DNA of 64,000 nt from Zipacnadum sp036504235 (GCA_036504235.1 DASXVN010000039.1:62001-126000); one strand, 5' to 3'; numbered from the stretch's first letter, positions 1-9,468 are shown. Notes: generated from the sequence alone by a model not told the origin. Made by a program: numbers and translations.

Positions 1-2946
1 CAACTCCGCCTGCAGCCGGCCACCGGCGGCCTCCAGGGAGGTGCGCTCCAGCCGCACTTGGTCGGCGTCGGCGATGAAGTGCGTGTCCAGGCCCTTGATC
101 TCCGTGTCCCCCACCGTAATCGTCTCCGCCACCAGGCGGCCCTCGCCGGTGAGGCCTTTCGCTGAGCCGCGCAGGACCAACTGGGGCAGCGAGACCTCCC
201 CGGACATCGGCACGTTCACCGGCTGGAAGGCGGCGAGCCGCTCCAAGCGCGCTCCCGCCCCGTGGGCCTCGATGACGTAGTTCCAGTCCCCAAACAGGTC
301 GTGCAGGACGCCGTCAAAGCTCACCTGGGCGCCGTGGGCACGGACCAGCCCATTGTGAACGGTGAGGTAGTCGTCGTTCTCCGGCGACAACTCAAAGTGG
401 AACGGCGCCAGCACCGAGTTGACGTAGTACTGCTGGTACTGGAGGTCGGACAGAGTGGCCTCCCCGTCCGCCACCGGCGCCAGCGTCGTCCCCGACAGCG
501 TGACGTCGGCCTCCGCCATGCCTTCGACTTTCAGGTCCGTGGGCCATTGCTTGCCCAGTAGCTCGTGCGCGGCCGCCAGACGTAGGCCGACTAGACGCAC
601 TGAGCCGCTCAGGGCCGGTGCTTCCTCGGCCGCGGCGGGAGGGCTCAGCGCCAAAGCGACTCGTGCCACGGCGGTATCATAGGAGGCGAAGCCCTCAATC
701 TGCCCGTCCCGCGGCGGGATCAGGTCCTTGAGCGCGAGGCTCAGCGGCCTCTCGTTGAAGCTCAGAGCCAGAGCTTTGGCCGTGAAGTCATTGTACTTCA
801 CGTCAAACGCAGCCAATTCGCCCTGCACTTCCGGCTTCTTCCAGGTGCCGGTCAGGTGCGCCCGGGCGTAGACCCGCCCGGCCGGCGGCGTCGCTTTCGG
901 CGGCAGGGCCGCGCGGGGCAAAGCGGCGAGATTCACGCCGCCGAGGTCCACCTGGAGGTTGAGCGGGCCGTCGCGACTGGCGGTGCCGCTGGCCCACACG
1001 TGCATCCCCGGACCCTCGAGGCGGGCCAGGGGCACTTCCGCGCTCCAGTTACCGCCGCTAGACAGGTTGGCGGACAGCAAGGTCTGGGCCTGGTCGAAGC
1101 GGTAGTCCGCGTAGACCACGCGCCGCAGGTCCAGACTGGCGACCGCCTGGCCGCTCTTCCCCTGCCAGACGACGCCGACTTCCCCGGAGGCCTGCCCGCT
1201 CGCCCCGGCCGGCCGCTTCCACAGCTTCTGCGGGACTTGCGCGAGGTTCACGTCGCGCATGCGCCCATTGGCCACGATCTGGGCACTGCCCCCCTTCGCG
1301 GGGAGGCTGACCAGCACGTCACCGGCCAGGGTGCCGCCCAGCGCGGTAGCCTGAGCCTGGCGGAGGCTGACCAACCGTCCCGACCAAGCGAAACTAGTCT
1401 TGAAGTTTGCCAACTGCAGCCCCTGATAGCTCGCCCCGCCGCTGGACAGGGAGCCGTCCACCAGCGGCGTACCGCCCGCGTACACGACCGAGGCGCGCAG
1501 GCCGGTGACGTCGCGCAAGGTCACGAGCGGCGGTGTAACGCCCACCGGCGTGGCGCGCTTCACCTGGGCCTTCACCCAGGCGGCGCTGACCCCCGCCGAC
1601 GACGAACTGAGAGTGGCCGTGACCACCGGCTTGCTCACATCAAAGAGGGTGGCGTTGAGCTGGACCGTGCCGAGCGCGACCTCCCCGGTCTGGGCGGTGG
1701 TGAGCAGGCCGCCGTGGGGCATGGTGAAGGCAATCGTGGCGCCGAGGTGATCCAGCGGCCCGGTGGCGTCCACCTGCAGATTGCCGCTGCCGGCGAGGTC
1801 CAGTCCCAGCCTTGCGGAGGTAGCCGCGGGGAGTCGGCGGCGCAGGTCGGCGAGGTCCACGCCCGCCGCGGTGAGGTGCACGTCGGCGCGGGGCTTGCTC
1901 AGGTTGTACACCCAGCCCTGCGCGTGGACCGGCGCCCCGGCCCAGCGACCGTCCAGGCTCCCGATCTCGACTCCTTGCGGCGTCAAGCTCAGGTCGGCGG
2001 CGGAAATCGCCAGGCTCCCCCCCGCAGAGGCCGGCAGACCCAGCTCCGTTTGCGTCAGGGAGACCTGCACGGAGTAGCCGGTTTCGCGCTTCATCTTCGG
2101 CGGCTGCTCGTCGGGAGCGAGCGTGGCCAGGAGGGGGCCCACGGTTGACCCACTGGCCGGAACCATCCAGTAGTTGAAGCTCGCGTCGGCGCGTCCGGCG
2201 CTCACCCGCACCTTGCTGTTCGCCGGGAGGGTGCGCCCCCAGCGGCTGAGTTGCAGCCCCGTCACCGCGCCGTGGATGAGCACCGCCCGCTCGTCTTCAT
2301 CGTCCAGCGCCTGCACGTTGAGCTGCTCGAAGGACTGCTCGGCGCTGCCCGCCACCACCGAGATCTGCATGGGTCCGAGGGCGTTAAGCTTGACCGAGGC
2401 GCGCACGGGGCTGAGGCGCGTGGCAATCTTGGACTTGTTGGCCCCCGGCACGCTGAGGTCCACGACCGAATCGGTCATGACGATCAGCGGCTGGAAGCGC
2501 TGCTCCGGGGGGGGACGTTTGGCTGCGCGGGGCTTGAAGAGTGAGGACAGACTCAGCTTACCCTTGGCGCTCAGGTCGAGCAGCACGTAGGCGCGGTCCA
2601 GGTCTATGCGTTTGACGCAGGCCGCCAGCGCCACGCGGCGCGCCAGGAGTGCGGGCAGGTCAAACGTGATGCGCACGTGCTGCGCGGAAATCGCGGCGCC
2701 GTTCTGTAGCCCCTTTTCGCCGCCGACCGCCAGATTCTCAATCGTGATTCCGGTGAGGAGATTGCCGCCGACGGTCCCGATCTGGACCTCGCGGGCCACC
2801 TGCTCGGCCAGGACCTGCGCCAGCACGTCGCGGGCGCGGGCTTGCAGGTACTCGGGGCGAGTGGCCCACAGGGCCAGCCCGATCGCGAGCACCATGCCCA
2901 CCACCACGAGCACCAGAATGATTCTCAGGACGGGGCGCAGCTTCAT
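1..2946 (-). CDS. AsmA/TamB-like envelope protein (C-terminus beyond window)
   Basis: The frame stays open from an ATG at 2946 to the left edge, giving 982 residues without a stop, so the C-terminus lies outside the window. The N-terminus has a short basic start and one hydrophobic segment (about residues 6-26), a membrane anchor. It is followed by a long region of beta-strand-rich, weakly repetitive sequence alternating small polar and aliphatic residues, with many 'xLxGxGxLxVDATGPL' and 'GxLxGDVLVSL' type stretches. This is the pattern of AsmA/TamB/DUF748 proteins, which form long hydrophobic grooves and move lipids between envelope layers. Family level is inferred from architecture; the diagnostic C-terminal domain is not visible. 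It starts 61 bases after lipA on the same strand, so it may be co-transcribed with it. No transposon or frameshift is seen. Confidence 0.7.
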   Translation of the reverse strand, partial: MKLRPVLRIILVLVVVGMVLAIGLALWATRPEYLQARARDVLAQVLAEQVAREVQIGTVGGNLLTGITIENLAVGGEKGLQNGAAISAQHVRITFDLPALLARRVALAACVKRIDLDRAYVLLDLSAKGKLSLSSLFKPRAAKRPPPEQRFQPLIVMTDSVVDLSVPGANKSKIATRLSPVRASVKLNALGPMQISVVAGSAEQSFEQLNVQALDDEDERAVLIHGAVTGLQLSRWGRTLPANSKVRVSAGRADASFNYWMVPASGSTVGPLLATLAPDEQPPKMKRETGYSVQVSLTQTELGLPASAGGSLAISAADLSLTPQGVEIGSLDGRWAGAPVHAQGWVYNLSKPRADVHLTAAGVDLADLRRRLPAATSARLGLDLAGSGNLQVDATGPLDHLGATIAFTMPHGGLLTTAQTGEVALGTVQLNATLFDVSKPVVTATLSSSSAGVSAAWVKAQVKRATPVGVTPPLVTLRDVTGLRASVVYAGGTPLVDGSLSSGGASYQGLQLANFKTSFAWSGRLVSLRQAQATALGGTLAGDVLVSLPAKGGSAQIVANGRMRDVNLAQVPQKLWKRPAGASGQASGEVGVVWQGKSGQAVASLDLRRVVYADYRFDQAQTLLSANLSSGGNWSAEVPLARLEGPGMHVWASGTASRDGPLNLQVDLGGVNLAALPRAALPPKATPPAGRVYARAHLTGTWKKPEVQGELAAFDVKYNDFTAKALALSFNERPLSLALKDLIPPRDGQIEGFASYDTAVARVALALSPPAAAEEAPALSGSVRLVGLRLAAAHELLGKQWPTDLKVEGMAEADVTLSGTTLAPVADGEATLSDLQYQQYYVNSVLAPFHFELSPENDDYLTVHNGLVRAHGAQVSFDGVLHDLFGDWNYVIEAHGAGARLERLAAFQPVNVPMSGEVSLPQLVLRGSAKGLTGEGRLVAETITVGDTEIKGLDTHFIADADQVRLERTSLEAAGGRLQAEL

Positions 2947-3007
2947 AAGCCGGCGGCCGATGGCCCTCCTCTAGGGGGCGCTGAGTTCGCGAACGCGACG
3001 GAAACGG

Positions 3008-3898
3008 TCAAGTGACCGCCCGAGCGGCCTCCGCCGCGTGATAGCTGCTGCGCACGAAGGGACTCGAGGCGACGTAGCGCAGCCCCAGGTCTCTCCCCCA
3101 CTGCTCGTACTCCTGCATCCGCTCCGGCGTTACGTAGCGCTGGACCGGAAGATGCCGCGTCGTGGGGCGCAGGTACTGTCCAATAGTGACGATGCTGACC
3201 CCGGCATGGTGCAGTGCGGCGAGAGTCTCGCGGACCTCCGCATCCGCCTCGCCCAGGCCGACCATCAGGCCGGACTTGCGCGGAATCCCCGGCGCCCTCT
3301 CCCCCGCCGCGGCCAGCAGGCCCAGGGAAGTGTCCCAGTCGGCCCGCGAGCGCACCGCCGCCTGGAGGCGAGGCACGGTCTCCACGTTGTGGTTGAAGAC
3401 GGTCGGCCCCGCTTGCAGCACGATATCCAGCGCCGCAACGTCCCCCTGGAAGTCCGGCGTGAGCACCTCCACCGCCGCCTCCGGAAGCCGTTCGCGGATC
3501 GCCCCTATGCAGGCCGCGAAGTGCCTCGCGCCGCCGTCCGGCAAATCGTCCCGGGTGACCGAGGTCAGCACCACGTAGCGCAAGCCCAGGCGCTCGGCGG
3601 CCAGTGCTACCCGCTCCGGCTCGTCGGCGGCCGGCGGCTCGGGATCGCCATGCGGCACGGCGCAGAAGCGGCAATCGCGGGTGCAGTGGTTGCCCAGAAT
3701 CAGGAAAGTGGCCGTGCTGCACGAGTAGCACTCCCCCCGGTTGGGGCAGCGAGCGCTGGAGCAGACGGTATTGAGTCCCAGTTCCTCCAGAAGCGCGTGC
3801 GTGGCGGCGCTCTGGTCGCGTTTGCCGATCTTTACCCGCAGCCAGTCGGGCAGGCGCAGAGGGCGTTCCGGGTTGGCTTGGTCGTCGGTGTTACTCAT
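3008..3898 (-). CDS. lipA: Lipoyl synthase
   Basis: Radical-SAM enzyme that inserts two sulfurs into protein-bound octanoyl groups to make lipoyl cofactors of 2-oxoacid dehydrogenases and the glycine cleavage system. The 296-residue product has both diagnostic cysteine sets: the auxiliary cluster C46-x4-C51-x5-C57 and the radical-SAM C72-x3-C76-x2-C79. It ends with the conserved RSSYHA motif near the C-terminus, whose serine ligates the auxiliary cluster. The ATG at 3898 is chosen because the normal LipA N-terminus begins there; an open frame continues upstream to 4429 but lacks similarity and would overlap the divergent gene at 4080. No lipB or lplA is nearby. It is divergent from the PEGA/deacetylase gene and lies upstream of the AsmA-like gene. 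Confidence 0.97.
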   Translation of the reverse strand: MSNTDDQANPERPLRLPDWLRVKIGKRDQSAATHALLEELGLNTVCSSARCPNRGECYSCSTATFLILGNHCTRDCRFCAVPHGDPEPPAADEPERVALAAERLGLRYVVLTSVTRDDLPDGGARHFAACIGAIRERLPEAAVEVLTPDFQGDVAALDIVLQAGPTVFNHNVETVPRLQAAVRSRADWDTSLGLLAAAGERAPGIPRKSGLMVGLGEADAEVRETLAALHHAGVSIVTIGQYLRPTTRHLPVQRYVTPERMQEYEQWGRDLGLRYVASSPFVRSSYHAAEAARAVT

Positions 3899-4079
3899 AT
3901 ATGATCTCGGTGCAGGCCGGGTGCGGCTCCTTGACAAGGCCGGGCCGGCTGTGGCAGTATAAACGCATACTTGAGCCAATTCTGGCGCAGGTGGGAGCCG
4001 CCGGCCAGCTTGTCTTCGTTCAGTTCCCCGTCTCTTCCCGGCCGCCCCGCCTTGTCCTCGAGAGTGCGAGCTACCTGTT

Positions 4080-7000
4080 ATGCAAAAAGCCTTTGTTGTG
4101 CCATTGACGCGGACCCGCCGGCCCGCGCTGGTCGCCGTGCTGCTGCTGCTGGTCGCGGCTCTGGCGGGGGGAGGGAACGCGGTCACCGCCGCCGACACCA
4201 CTCCTCCGCCCTTTACCCCGCTGTCGCTGGCGCTAGCTAATTTCTCCACCGTGGGGGTTGACCCCTCCCTGGGCGTGGCCGCGGGCAAGCTGCTCCGGCA
4301 GGGCCTCGCCGGCAGCCCGCTGTTGGACCTCAAGGAGAGCCAGCGCGTCCAGGACCTGCTCGCCACCAACGGCCCCAAGCTGCTCACCAATCGCCCGGGC
4401 GCGGCCTCAGCCCTGGCCGACCAGCTCAAGTGCCGCGTTTTCGTCTACAGTACCTTATGGACAGGCCCCGATGGCAGCAAGTTCCTGCAGATGGTCGGAA
4501 TTGACTCCCGCCCGCGCGTGGCCCGGCTCTACGCGACGCCTGCGCTCCCCTGGCCCGAGGACGCCACCCAGCAGCAGTCGCGCCTGCTCGCCGCCCTGCA
4601 GGCCGTGCTGCCGCCGGTGGGCCGCGTGCTGGCGGTCCTCGAAGCGCAGGGCCAGACGCAGCTCCAGGTCTTTCCGTTCGCCGGTAATCCGCTGCGCGGC
4701 GACACCGCGTACGCCTGTTTTCATGCGGGGAGCGCCGAGCAGGCGACCGCCCGTCCGGACTTCCTGCCCCCGCTGTGGACGGGTGCCTATTCCGGCCCGC
4801 TGACCACGGCCTCCAAGAGCCTCGACGATGTCATTAACGCCACCCCCGGCGACGGCGCCTCGGTGGAGATCGGCGACCTGGTGTGTCTGTCGCTGACCAA
4901 GGAAGTGGTGGCGCTGCCGGTCGCGGGACGGCTGGTGCTCAGCGATCCGCCCTACGCGCAGGTCGTCAAGGACGAGCAAGTCCTGGGGCTGACCCCGGTG
5001 CTGGTGCCCGCGGACGCGCTCCCTGCCGAGACGGTGCTCAAGCTGGTCAACTTCGAAGACAAACCGGCACAACTAGCGGCGGTTGACACGCTGCAAGCCG
5101 ATCAGATCACTCTCAAAGAGTTGCCGTTGGTCGGCGGGCTTGAGATCGCCACCGATCCGGCCGGTGCGACCGTGAGCGTGGACGGCAAGGAACTCGGCCA
5201 GAGCCCCGTGGCCTTGCGCAACGCCGGCGCGGGCGACCATACGATTACCGCCAAGCTGGCCGGCTACGTGACGCTGGAAAAGAAAGTAACCGTCCAGCGC
5301 GCCCAGAGCGCCCAGGTGAGTCTGGCCCTGGAGCGCCAAATGCGCGCGGTACGCCTGATTTCGCAGCCGGAAGGCGCGCTGATCTCCTGGGATGGCGAGG
5401 ACGTCGGCAAGTCCCCGGCCGCCCTCCCCAAAGTCGCGGTGGGCACCCACACGGTCACCCTCCGTCTGGCCGGCTATGACGACCTCACGCAGGATCTGGA
5501 CGTACCCTTCGGCGACAAGCCGGCGGAGTTCACGCTGCCGCTGGTGAAGCTGGTCGGGACGCTGAAGATCACCTCCCTGCCGGCGGGCGCGCAGATCACC
5601 GTGGCCGGTAAGGCCCGCGGCGCCGCGCCGGTCGAGTTGGCCGACCTCGCGCCCGGCGACTACGAGGTAACGGCGACCCTGGACGGCTACCGCCCGGCCA
5701 AGCGCATTCTCACCGTCAAGGCCCGCGAGTCCGCCACGGTGGCCATGGACCTGGCCCGCCAGGTGGGCGTCATCAACATCAAGACGGTGCCTGCCGGCGC
5801 GAAGATCACGCTGGATGGCCAGCCGCGGGGCGTGTCGCCCGCGCGCTTGGAGGACATCCCCGCCGGCGAGCATACCGTGCGTCTCGAAGTCGCCAACCTG
5901 CGCCCCTGGGAGGGCAAGGTTGCGGTCACGGACGGCGCCGTCTCGCAGGTGCAGGTTGGCTTGCTGCCCCTGCAGATGGAGATGAGCACCGGCGGCGCCA
6001 AGCCTCCGGTGCAGCCGATTGCCCCCACGCCGGTGACGCCGGCCCCGCTCCTCGGGGGCATCGGGGCGCCCACCGACGGGCGAGACTTTGAGGGCGCCGA
6101 GGAGGTGCCCGTCACCTTCGCGGCGATCGACCTGACCGACGGCCAGCAGCATAGTTGGAGCTTCCCGCTGCTCAAGCCGGGCGAGACCGAGACGAGCGCT
6201 TCCGAGCAGATCAAACTGGATTTCCTGCCCCACGCCGACGGCGGGGTTACGGTCAGCCTGAGCACTCGCGCCCCGCTACCCACCGGCTTTACCGTAGAAA
6301 GCGCGGCGGGAACCCTGGTGACCTCCGTGCCGGGGGTGCGCGCCCTGCACAATCCGGCCGGGGTGCGGATCAACGATCCGGGGCTGAAGGGCGTGAAGTT
6401 GACCAACTCGGGGCCCGAGGGAAACCTGCAAGTGACCCTGGCGCTGGCGTCCGGGGCCCAGATCACGACCACGAACCCCACCGCCGCCCAGCCGCAACTC
6501 ACCCTCAAGATTAGCCGGCCGCTCCTGATGGGCGGCAGCAAGCGCGTGGCGCTGACCTTCGACGATACGCCCTTTATCGGCTACACGGAGCGGCTGATGA
6601 AGCTCTTGCGGGAGTACCGGGTTGTGGCGACCTTCTTCGTCGTGGGCCGCAAGGCGGCAGATTCCCCGGAGCTAATCCGGCGGCTGCACGAGGACGGTCA
6701 CGCCATTGAGAACCACAGCCAGACCCATCCCCACCTCACGGCGCTGAGCCCCACGGAGATGCGGTCGGAGTTGGACAAATGCAGCGAGGTCATCGCGCAA
6801 ATCCTGGGGGATCGACCGAAGTACTACCGGCCGCCGGGCGGCAACGGTAACGCGCAGGTGGACGGCATCGCGCGAGGGTTGGGGTTGGCCTACGCCGGCT
6901 GGGACGTCAACGTCCACGACTACAACACGCCGCAGGCGCAGCTCATCGCCGACCGCGTGGTCAGCGGCACGCGCAATGGCGACATAATTCTGCTTCACGA

Positions 7001-7106
7001 CGGGGTGGACGCCACCCTGCAGGCGCTGCCGGACATCATCACGCGCCTGCGCCGCGAGGGCGTCACTTTCGTCACGCTGGACGCGCTGCTGGCCCCGAAG
7101 AAGTAA
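4080..7106 (+). CDS. Secreted PEGA-repeat polysaccharide deacetylase (NodB domain)
   Basis: A 1,008-residue exported protein. Residues 1-38 form a signal peptide (basic start, leucine/valine core). A region of about 250 residues without an obvious family follows. Four clear PEGA repeats come next, starting near residues 351, 420, 491 and 561, each with a 'P-x-GA-x-[IV]-x-[VLW]-[DA]G' core and a 'L-x-GY' ending; a more degenerate fifth copy sits near 280. The C-terminal 190 residues, from about 820, are a NodB-type deacetylase: TFDD (motif 1), HSQTH (metal histidines), YYRPPGG (motif 3) and LLHDG (catalytic His). The metal ligands Asp-His-His are all present, so activity on an N- or O-acetylated polysaccharide, such as peptidoglycan or exopolysaccharide, is likely. 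PEGA repeats usually bind or extend at the cell surface. The 3' end overlaps thiL convergently by 35 bases. Confidence 0.9.
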   Translation: MQKAFVVPLTRTRRPALVAVLLLLVAALAGGGNAVTAADTTPPPFTPLSLALANFSTVGVDPSLGVAAGKLLRQGLAGSPLLDLKESQRVQDLLATNGPKLLTNRPGAASALADQLKCRVFVYSTLWTGPDGSKFLQMVGIDSRPRVARLYATPALPWPEDATQQQSRLLAALQAVLPPVGRVLAVLEAQGQTQLQVFPFAGNPLRGDTAYACFHAGSAEQATARPDFLPPLWTGAYSGPLTTASKSLDDVINATPGDGASVEIGDLVCLSLTKEVVALPVAGRLVLSDPPYAQVVKDEQVLGLTPVLVPADALPAETVLKLVNFEDKPAQLAAVDTLQADQITLKELPLVGGLEIATDPAGATVSVDGKELGQSPVALRNAGAGDHTITAKLAGYVTLEKKVTVQRAQSAQVSLALERQMRAVRLISQPEGALISWDGEDVGKSPAALPKVAVGTHTVTLRLAGYDDLTQDLDVPFGDKPAEFTLPLVKLVGTLKITSLPAGAQITVAGKARGAAPVELADLAPGDYEVTATLDGYRPAKRILTVKARESATVAMDLARQVGVINIKTVPAGAKITLDGQPRGVSPARLEDIPAGEHTVRLEVANLRPWEGKVAVTDGAVSQVQVGLLPLQMEMSTGGAKPPVQPIAPTPVTPAPLLGGIGAPTDGRDFEGAEEVPVTFAAIDLTDGQQHSWSFPLLKPGETETSASEQIKLDFLPHADGGVTVSLSTRAPLPTGFTVESAAGTLVTSVPGVRALHNPAGVRINDPGLKGVKLTNSGPEGNLQVTLALASGAQITTTNPTAAQPQLTLKISRPLLMGGSKRVALTFDDTPFIGYTERLMKLLREYRVVATFFVVGRKAADSPELIRRLHEDGHAIENHSQTHPHLTALSPTEMRSELDKCSEVIAQILGDRPKYYRPPGGNGNAQVDGIARGLGLAYAGWDVNVHDYNTPQAQLIADRVVSGTRNGDIILLHDGVDATLQALPDIITRLRREGVTFVTLDALLAPKK

Positions 7107-8079
7107 AGTGGTCCCAGCCACCGCCGCGCACCGGCTGCCCGTCCAGGACTACTCCCTCCCCCGCCACGACTTGCCCGATCACGGTTAGCGCTCGTGCGGC
7201 GCCGCCGGCGACTGCCTCCTGCACCTGACCTAGCGCGTCCAGGGGAATCGTCAGCAGCAGTTCATACTCCTCGCCGCTGGTCAGCGCCATCTCAACCAGG
7301 TCTCGGCCTAAGGCCGCCGCGGCAGCGCGCGTCGCCTCCGCCACGGGCACGCGCGCCGAATCGATCACTAGTTCCACGCCGCTTTGCTCTGCCAGGTGCC
7401 CCGCGTCAGCGAGCAGGCCGTCGGAGAGGTCCAGAGCGGCCGACACCAGCCCCAGGGGGGCCAGCGCGGCGACCACGTCAAAAGCTGGCTCGGGCCGGGC
7501 GAAGCGCTGGGCCAGGTCCGGGGGCAGCGCCTCGAGGGGTTGCCCGGCGCCGAGTAGCGCCAGCGCGGCGGCACTGCGTCCCAGGTCGCCGGAGACCAGC
7601 ACCAGGTCACCCGGTTCCGCGCCCGCGCGGGTCCAGAGCGTGGCCGCTTCCCCCACCACTACCACATCCACAAAAATCGGTCCCGGCGAGCTGACCACGT
7701 CTCCGCCCAGCACGTGCGCGCCATAGGTCGCGGCCGCGCTCTCCATCCCCGCCATCAGGCCCTGGGCGAACTCCGCCTCCAGATCGGGCGGCAAGGCCAG
7801 CGAGGCGAACACGCCGCGAGGCCTCCCCCCCATCGCGGCCAGATCGCTGAGGGCCGCCCGCACCGCGCGCTCGCCGATCTGCTCGGGAGAGAGCCAGTCA
7901 CGGCGAAAATGCCGCCCCTCCACCATGGCATCGGTGCTCAGGAGTAGGTGCTGGTCCGCAGACACGGCAAGGGCAGCGGCATCATCGCCGCTGCCCAGAA
8001 TAACGCCGGGTAGCTTAGTCGGGAGGTCGGCCTGGACGCGGGCCAGGAACCCGAACTCACCGAGGTCGGATAGACGCAA
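7072..8079 (-). CDS. thiL: Thiamine-monophosphate kinase
   Basis: ATP-dependent kinase that converts thiamine phosphate to thiamine diphosphate, the last step of the cofactor pathway. The 335-residue product shows the family's N-terminal 'GDDAA' motif, 'LLSTDAMVEGRHF', the 'ALSDLAAMGG' helix, and the central 'LVSGDLG' and 'ALDLSDGLL' signatures of the PurM/ThiL fold. Start is a TTG at 8079, preceded by AGGAG at suitable spacing; an in-frame ATG near the beginning is absent. It is the last gene of the rpsB-to-thiL minus-strand series, 11 bases after the small secreted protein. Its final 35 bases overlap the 3' end of the deacetylase gene on the other strand. Confidence 0.95.
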   Translation of the reverse strand: MRLSDLGEFGFLARVQADLPTKLPGVILGSGDDAAALAVSADQHLLLSTDAMVEGRHFRRDWLSPEQIGERAVRAALSDLAAMGGRPRGVFASLALPPDLEAEFAQGLMAGMESAAATYGAHVLGGDVVSSPGPIFVDVVVVGEAATLWTRAGAEPGDLVLVSGDLGRSAAALALLGAGQPLEALPPDLAQRFARPEPAFDVVAALAPLGLVSAALDLSDGLLADAGHLAEQSGVELVIDSARVPVAEATRAAAAALGRDLVEMALTSGEEYELLLTIPLDALGQVQEAVAGGAARALTVIGQVVAGEGVVLDGQPVRGGGWDHFTSSGPAARPA

Positions 8080-8090
8080 GAGAGCCGCTC

Positions 8091-8594
8091 CTAGGGCGTG
8101 GCGGGCTTGGTCGCGACGCCACCCTTGACCTCATCCGCGCCCGGACCGAGGACCGGGCTGGTCTTGAGCAGCACCTGATGCACGCGCTCCGCCCAGACGC
8201 GGGCGAGGTCCTGCATGGTCGTGCCCTCCGCCGCCGCGTCCTCCGGGTAGACGGTGATCAGCCGGTAGTTGTCCACCCAGATGGTGGGCTTGCCGCGGAC
8301 CTCGCCGATGATGATCGGGCTAATCCGGCCGGAGGAAAGGATCTCGGTCATGCGCGTGTCGAGGATCTCTGAGCGCACGGCCAGCGGCACGCCGCCGCCG
8401 TTGCCGGGCACCTTGAAAATCTCGAAAGCGTCCACCTTGATCTCTCCCGCGGTGGCCAAAGGCAGATTGCCGGCCTTCGGAATGTCCCCGTCTCCACCGT
8501 AAATCACGATTTCGGCCAGGGCGCTTAGGGCGCTCCCCAGGACCAGGGCGGCGGTGAGAGCGAACAGCAACGTATTTCTGCGACTAAGCTTCAT
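8091..8594 (-). CDS. Small secreted protein of unknown function
   Basis: A 167-residue protein with a clear signal peptide (MKLSRRNTLLFALTAALVLG, cleavage probably after SALA near residue 27). The mature part is about 140 residues of mixed alpha/beta character, including a patch reading 'SPIIIGEVRGKPTIWVDN', and has no cysteines. I do not recognise a family. ATG at 8594 is preferred to an in-frame GTG at 8603, because AAGGAGG ends right before the GTG and lies 9 bases ahead of the ATG. It sits between uppS (15 bases upstream) and thiL (11 bases downstream), so it is almost certainly co-transcribed with them. Its role in the envelope is only suggested by export and by its position beside uppS. 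Confidence 0.75.
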   Translation of the reverse strand: MKLSRRNTLLFALTAALVLGSALSALAEIVIYGGDGDIPKAGNLPLATAGEIKVDAFEIFKVPGNGGGVPLAVRSEILDTRMTEILSSGRISPIIIGEVRGKPTIWVDNYRLITVYPEDAAAEGTTMQDLARVWAERVHQVLLKTSPVLGPGADEVKGGVATKPATP

Positions 8595-8609
8595 TTGCGA
8601 CACCCTCCT

Positions 8610-9371
8610 TCAAGGCATGCTCAGATCACTGCGTTGGTTGGACTGGGCTTCCGGAACGCCGCCGAAGCGGCGCTGGCGGCGGTTATACTCGCGGACCGCG
8701 TCCGCAAGGTGCTGCTCGGTGAAATCCGGCCACAGTACGTCGGTTACGACTAGCTCGGAGTAAGCGACTTCCCAGAGCAGGAAGTTGCTGATGCGCTGCT
8801 CGCCCCCCGAGCGAATGAGCAGGTCGGGATCGGGCAGGTCGGGCAGGTAGAGCCCCTGGCGGAAGGACTCCTCGTTGAGGTCCTCCGGTCGAGCCTCCCC
8901 CGCGGCAACCTGGGTAGCAAAAGCGCGGGCGGCGTCCACAATCTCGGCGCGCCCCCCGTAGTTGACCAGGAGATTGAGCACCATCCCTTGATTGTCGCGA
9001 GTTTCCTCGCGGGCCTCGCGGACGATGCGCTGCAAGCTCTCGGGCAACTCGCCGAGCCGTCCACTGTGCATGAGACGTACGTCATTTCTGCACAGTTCGG
9101 TCAGTTCCTCCGCCAGCGCCATTTCGATGAGACTCAGCAGCCCCTCGACTTCGTCCACGGGGCGGCGCCAGTTCTCGACGCTGAAGGCGTAGACGGACAG
9201 GTACTTCAGGCCGATATCGTTGCAGGCCTGAACGATGCGCCGGGTGGCCATGCGCCCCTCGAAGTGGCCCTGCAGGCGGGGCAGCCCGCGGTGGTCGGCC
9301 CACCGCCCATTGCCGTCCATAATGATGGCGATGTGGTCCGGCAGGGTCAGGTCGCTGAAATCGGTATCCAT
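8610..9371 (-). CDS. uppS: Isoprenyl transferase (undecaprenyl diphosphate synthase)
   Basis: Cis-prenyltransferase that condenses isopentenyl diphosphate onto farnesyl diphosphate to make the C55 lipid carrier for cell-wall synthesis. The protein is about 253 residues, the usual family length. It has the catalytic 'IIMDGNGRWA' loop near residue 19, 'YAFSVENWRRP' and the C-terminal 'LLIRSGGEQRISNFLLW' and 'AYSEL' signatures. ATG at 9371 is used; a GTG two codons upstream (9377) is an alternative and neither has a strong ribosome binding site. It follows frr and the mini PASTA gene, as in the widespread rpsB-tsf-pyrH-frr-uppS order. The usual next genes, cdsA and dxr, are replaced here by a secreted unknown and thiL. 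Confidence 0.95.
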   Translation of the reverse strand: MDTDFSDLTLPDHIAIIMDGNGRWADHRGLPRLQGHFEGRMATRRIVQACNDIGLKYLSVYAFSVENWRRPVDEVEGLLSLIEMALAEELTELCRNDVRLMHSGRLGELPESLQRIVREAREETRDNQGMVLNLLVNYGGRAEIVDAARAFATQVAAGEARPEDLNEESFRQGLYLPDLPDPDLLIRSGGEQRISNFLLWEVAYSELVVTDVLWPDFTEQHLADAVREYNRRQRRFGGVPEAQSNQRSDLSMP

Positions 9372-9415
9372 GCTCACGCTCGCAGTAAGCCGGCGTCGGC
9401 GGGACGCCCGGGCAG

Positions 9416-9444
9416 AGTATACCCACTGGCGACCAGTATATCAC
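9416..9444 (-). promoter_or_regulatory. Possible internal promoter ahead of uppS
   Basis: Minus strand GTGATA (9444-9439), 17 bases, TATACT (9421-9416), 44 bases ahead of uppS. The region also holds a near-palindrome of TATAC and GTATA around CTGGTCGCCAG, which could be an operator or simple chance. Weak -35 match. Confidence 0.3.
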
Positions 9445-9468
9445 TTCCGGCGGGATTTTTTGTGCAAG

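Noticed and set aside
856..2148. 430-codon open frame on the plus strand
   Set aside because: It is antisense to the AsmA/TamB-like gene; composition is Gly/Arg/His/Ala-rich with no motif, as expected from the third codon positions of the real gene.
3931..3963. TTGACA and TATAAA upstream of the PEGA/deacetylase gene
   Set aside because: Spacer is 21 bases, too long for a standard promoter. TATACT on the minus strand at 3957-3962 lacks a -35 at 16-18 bases.
3899..4429. N-terminal extension of lipA to 4429
   Set aside because: No similarity to LipA beyond the ATG at 3898, and it would run through the divergent gene's start.
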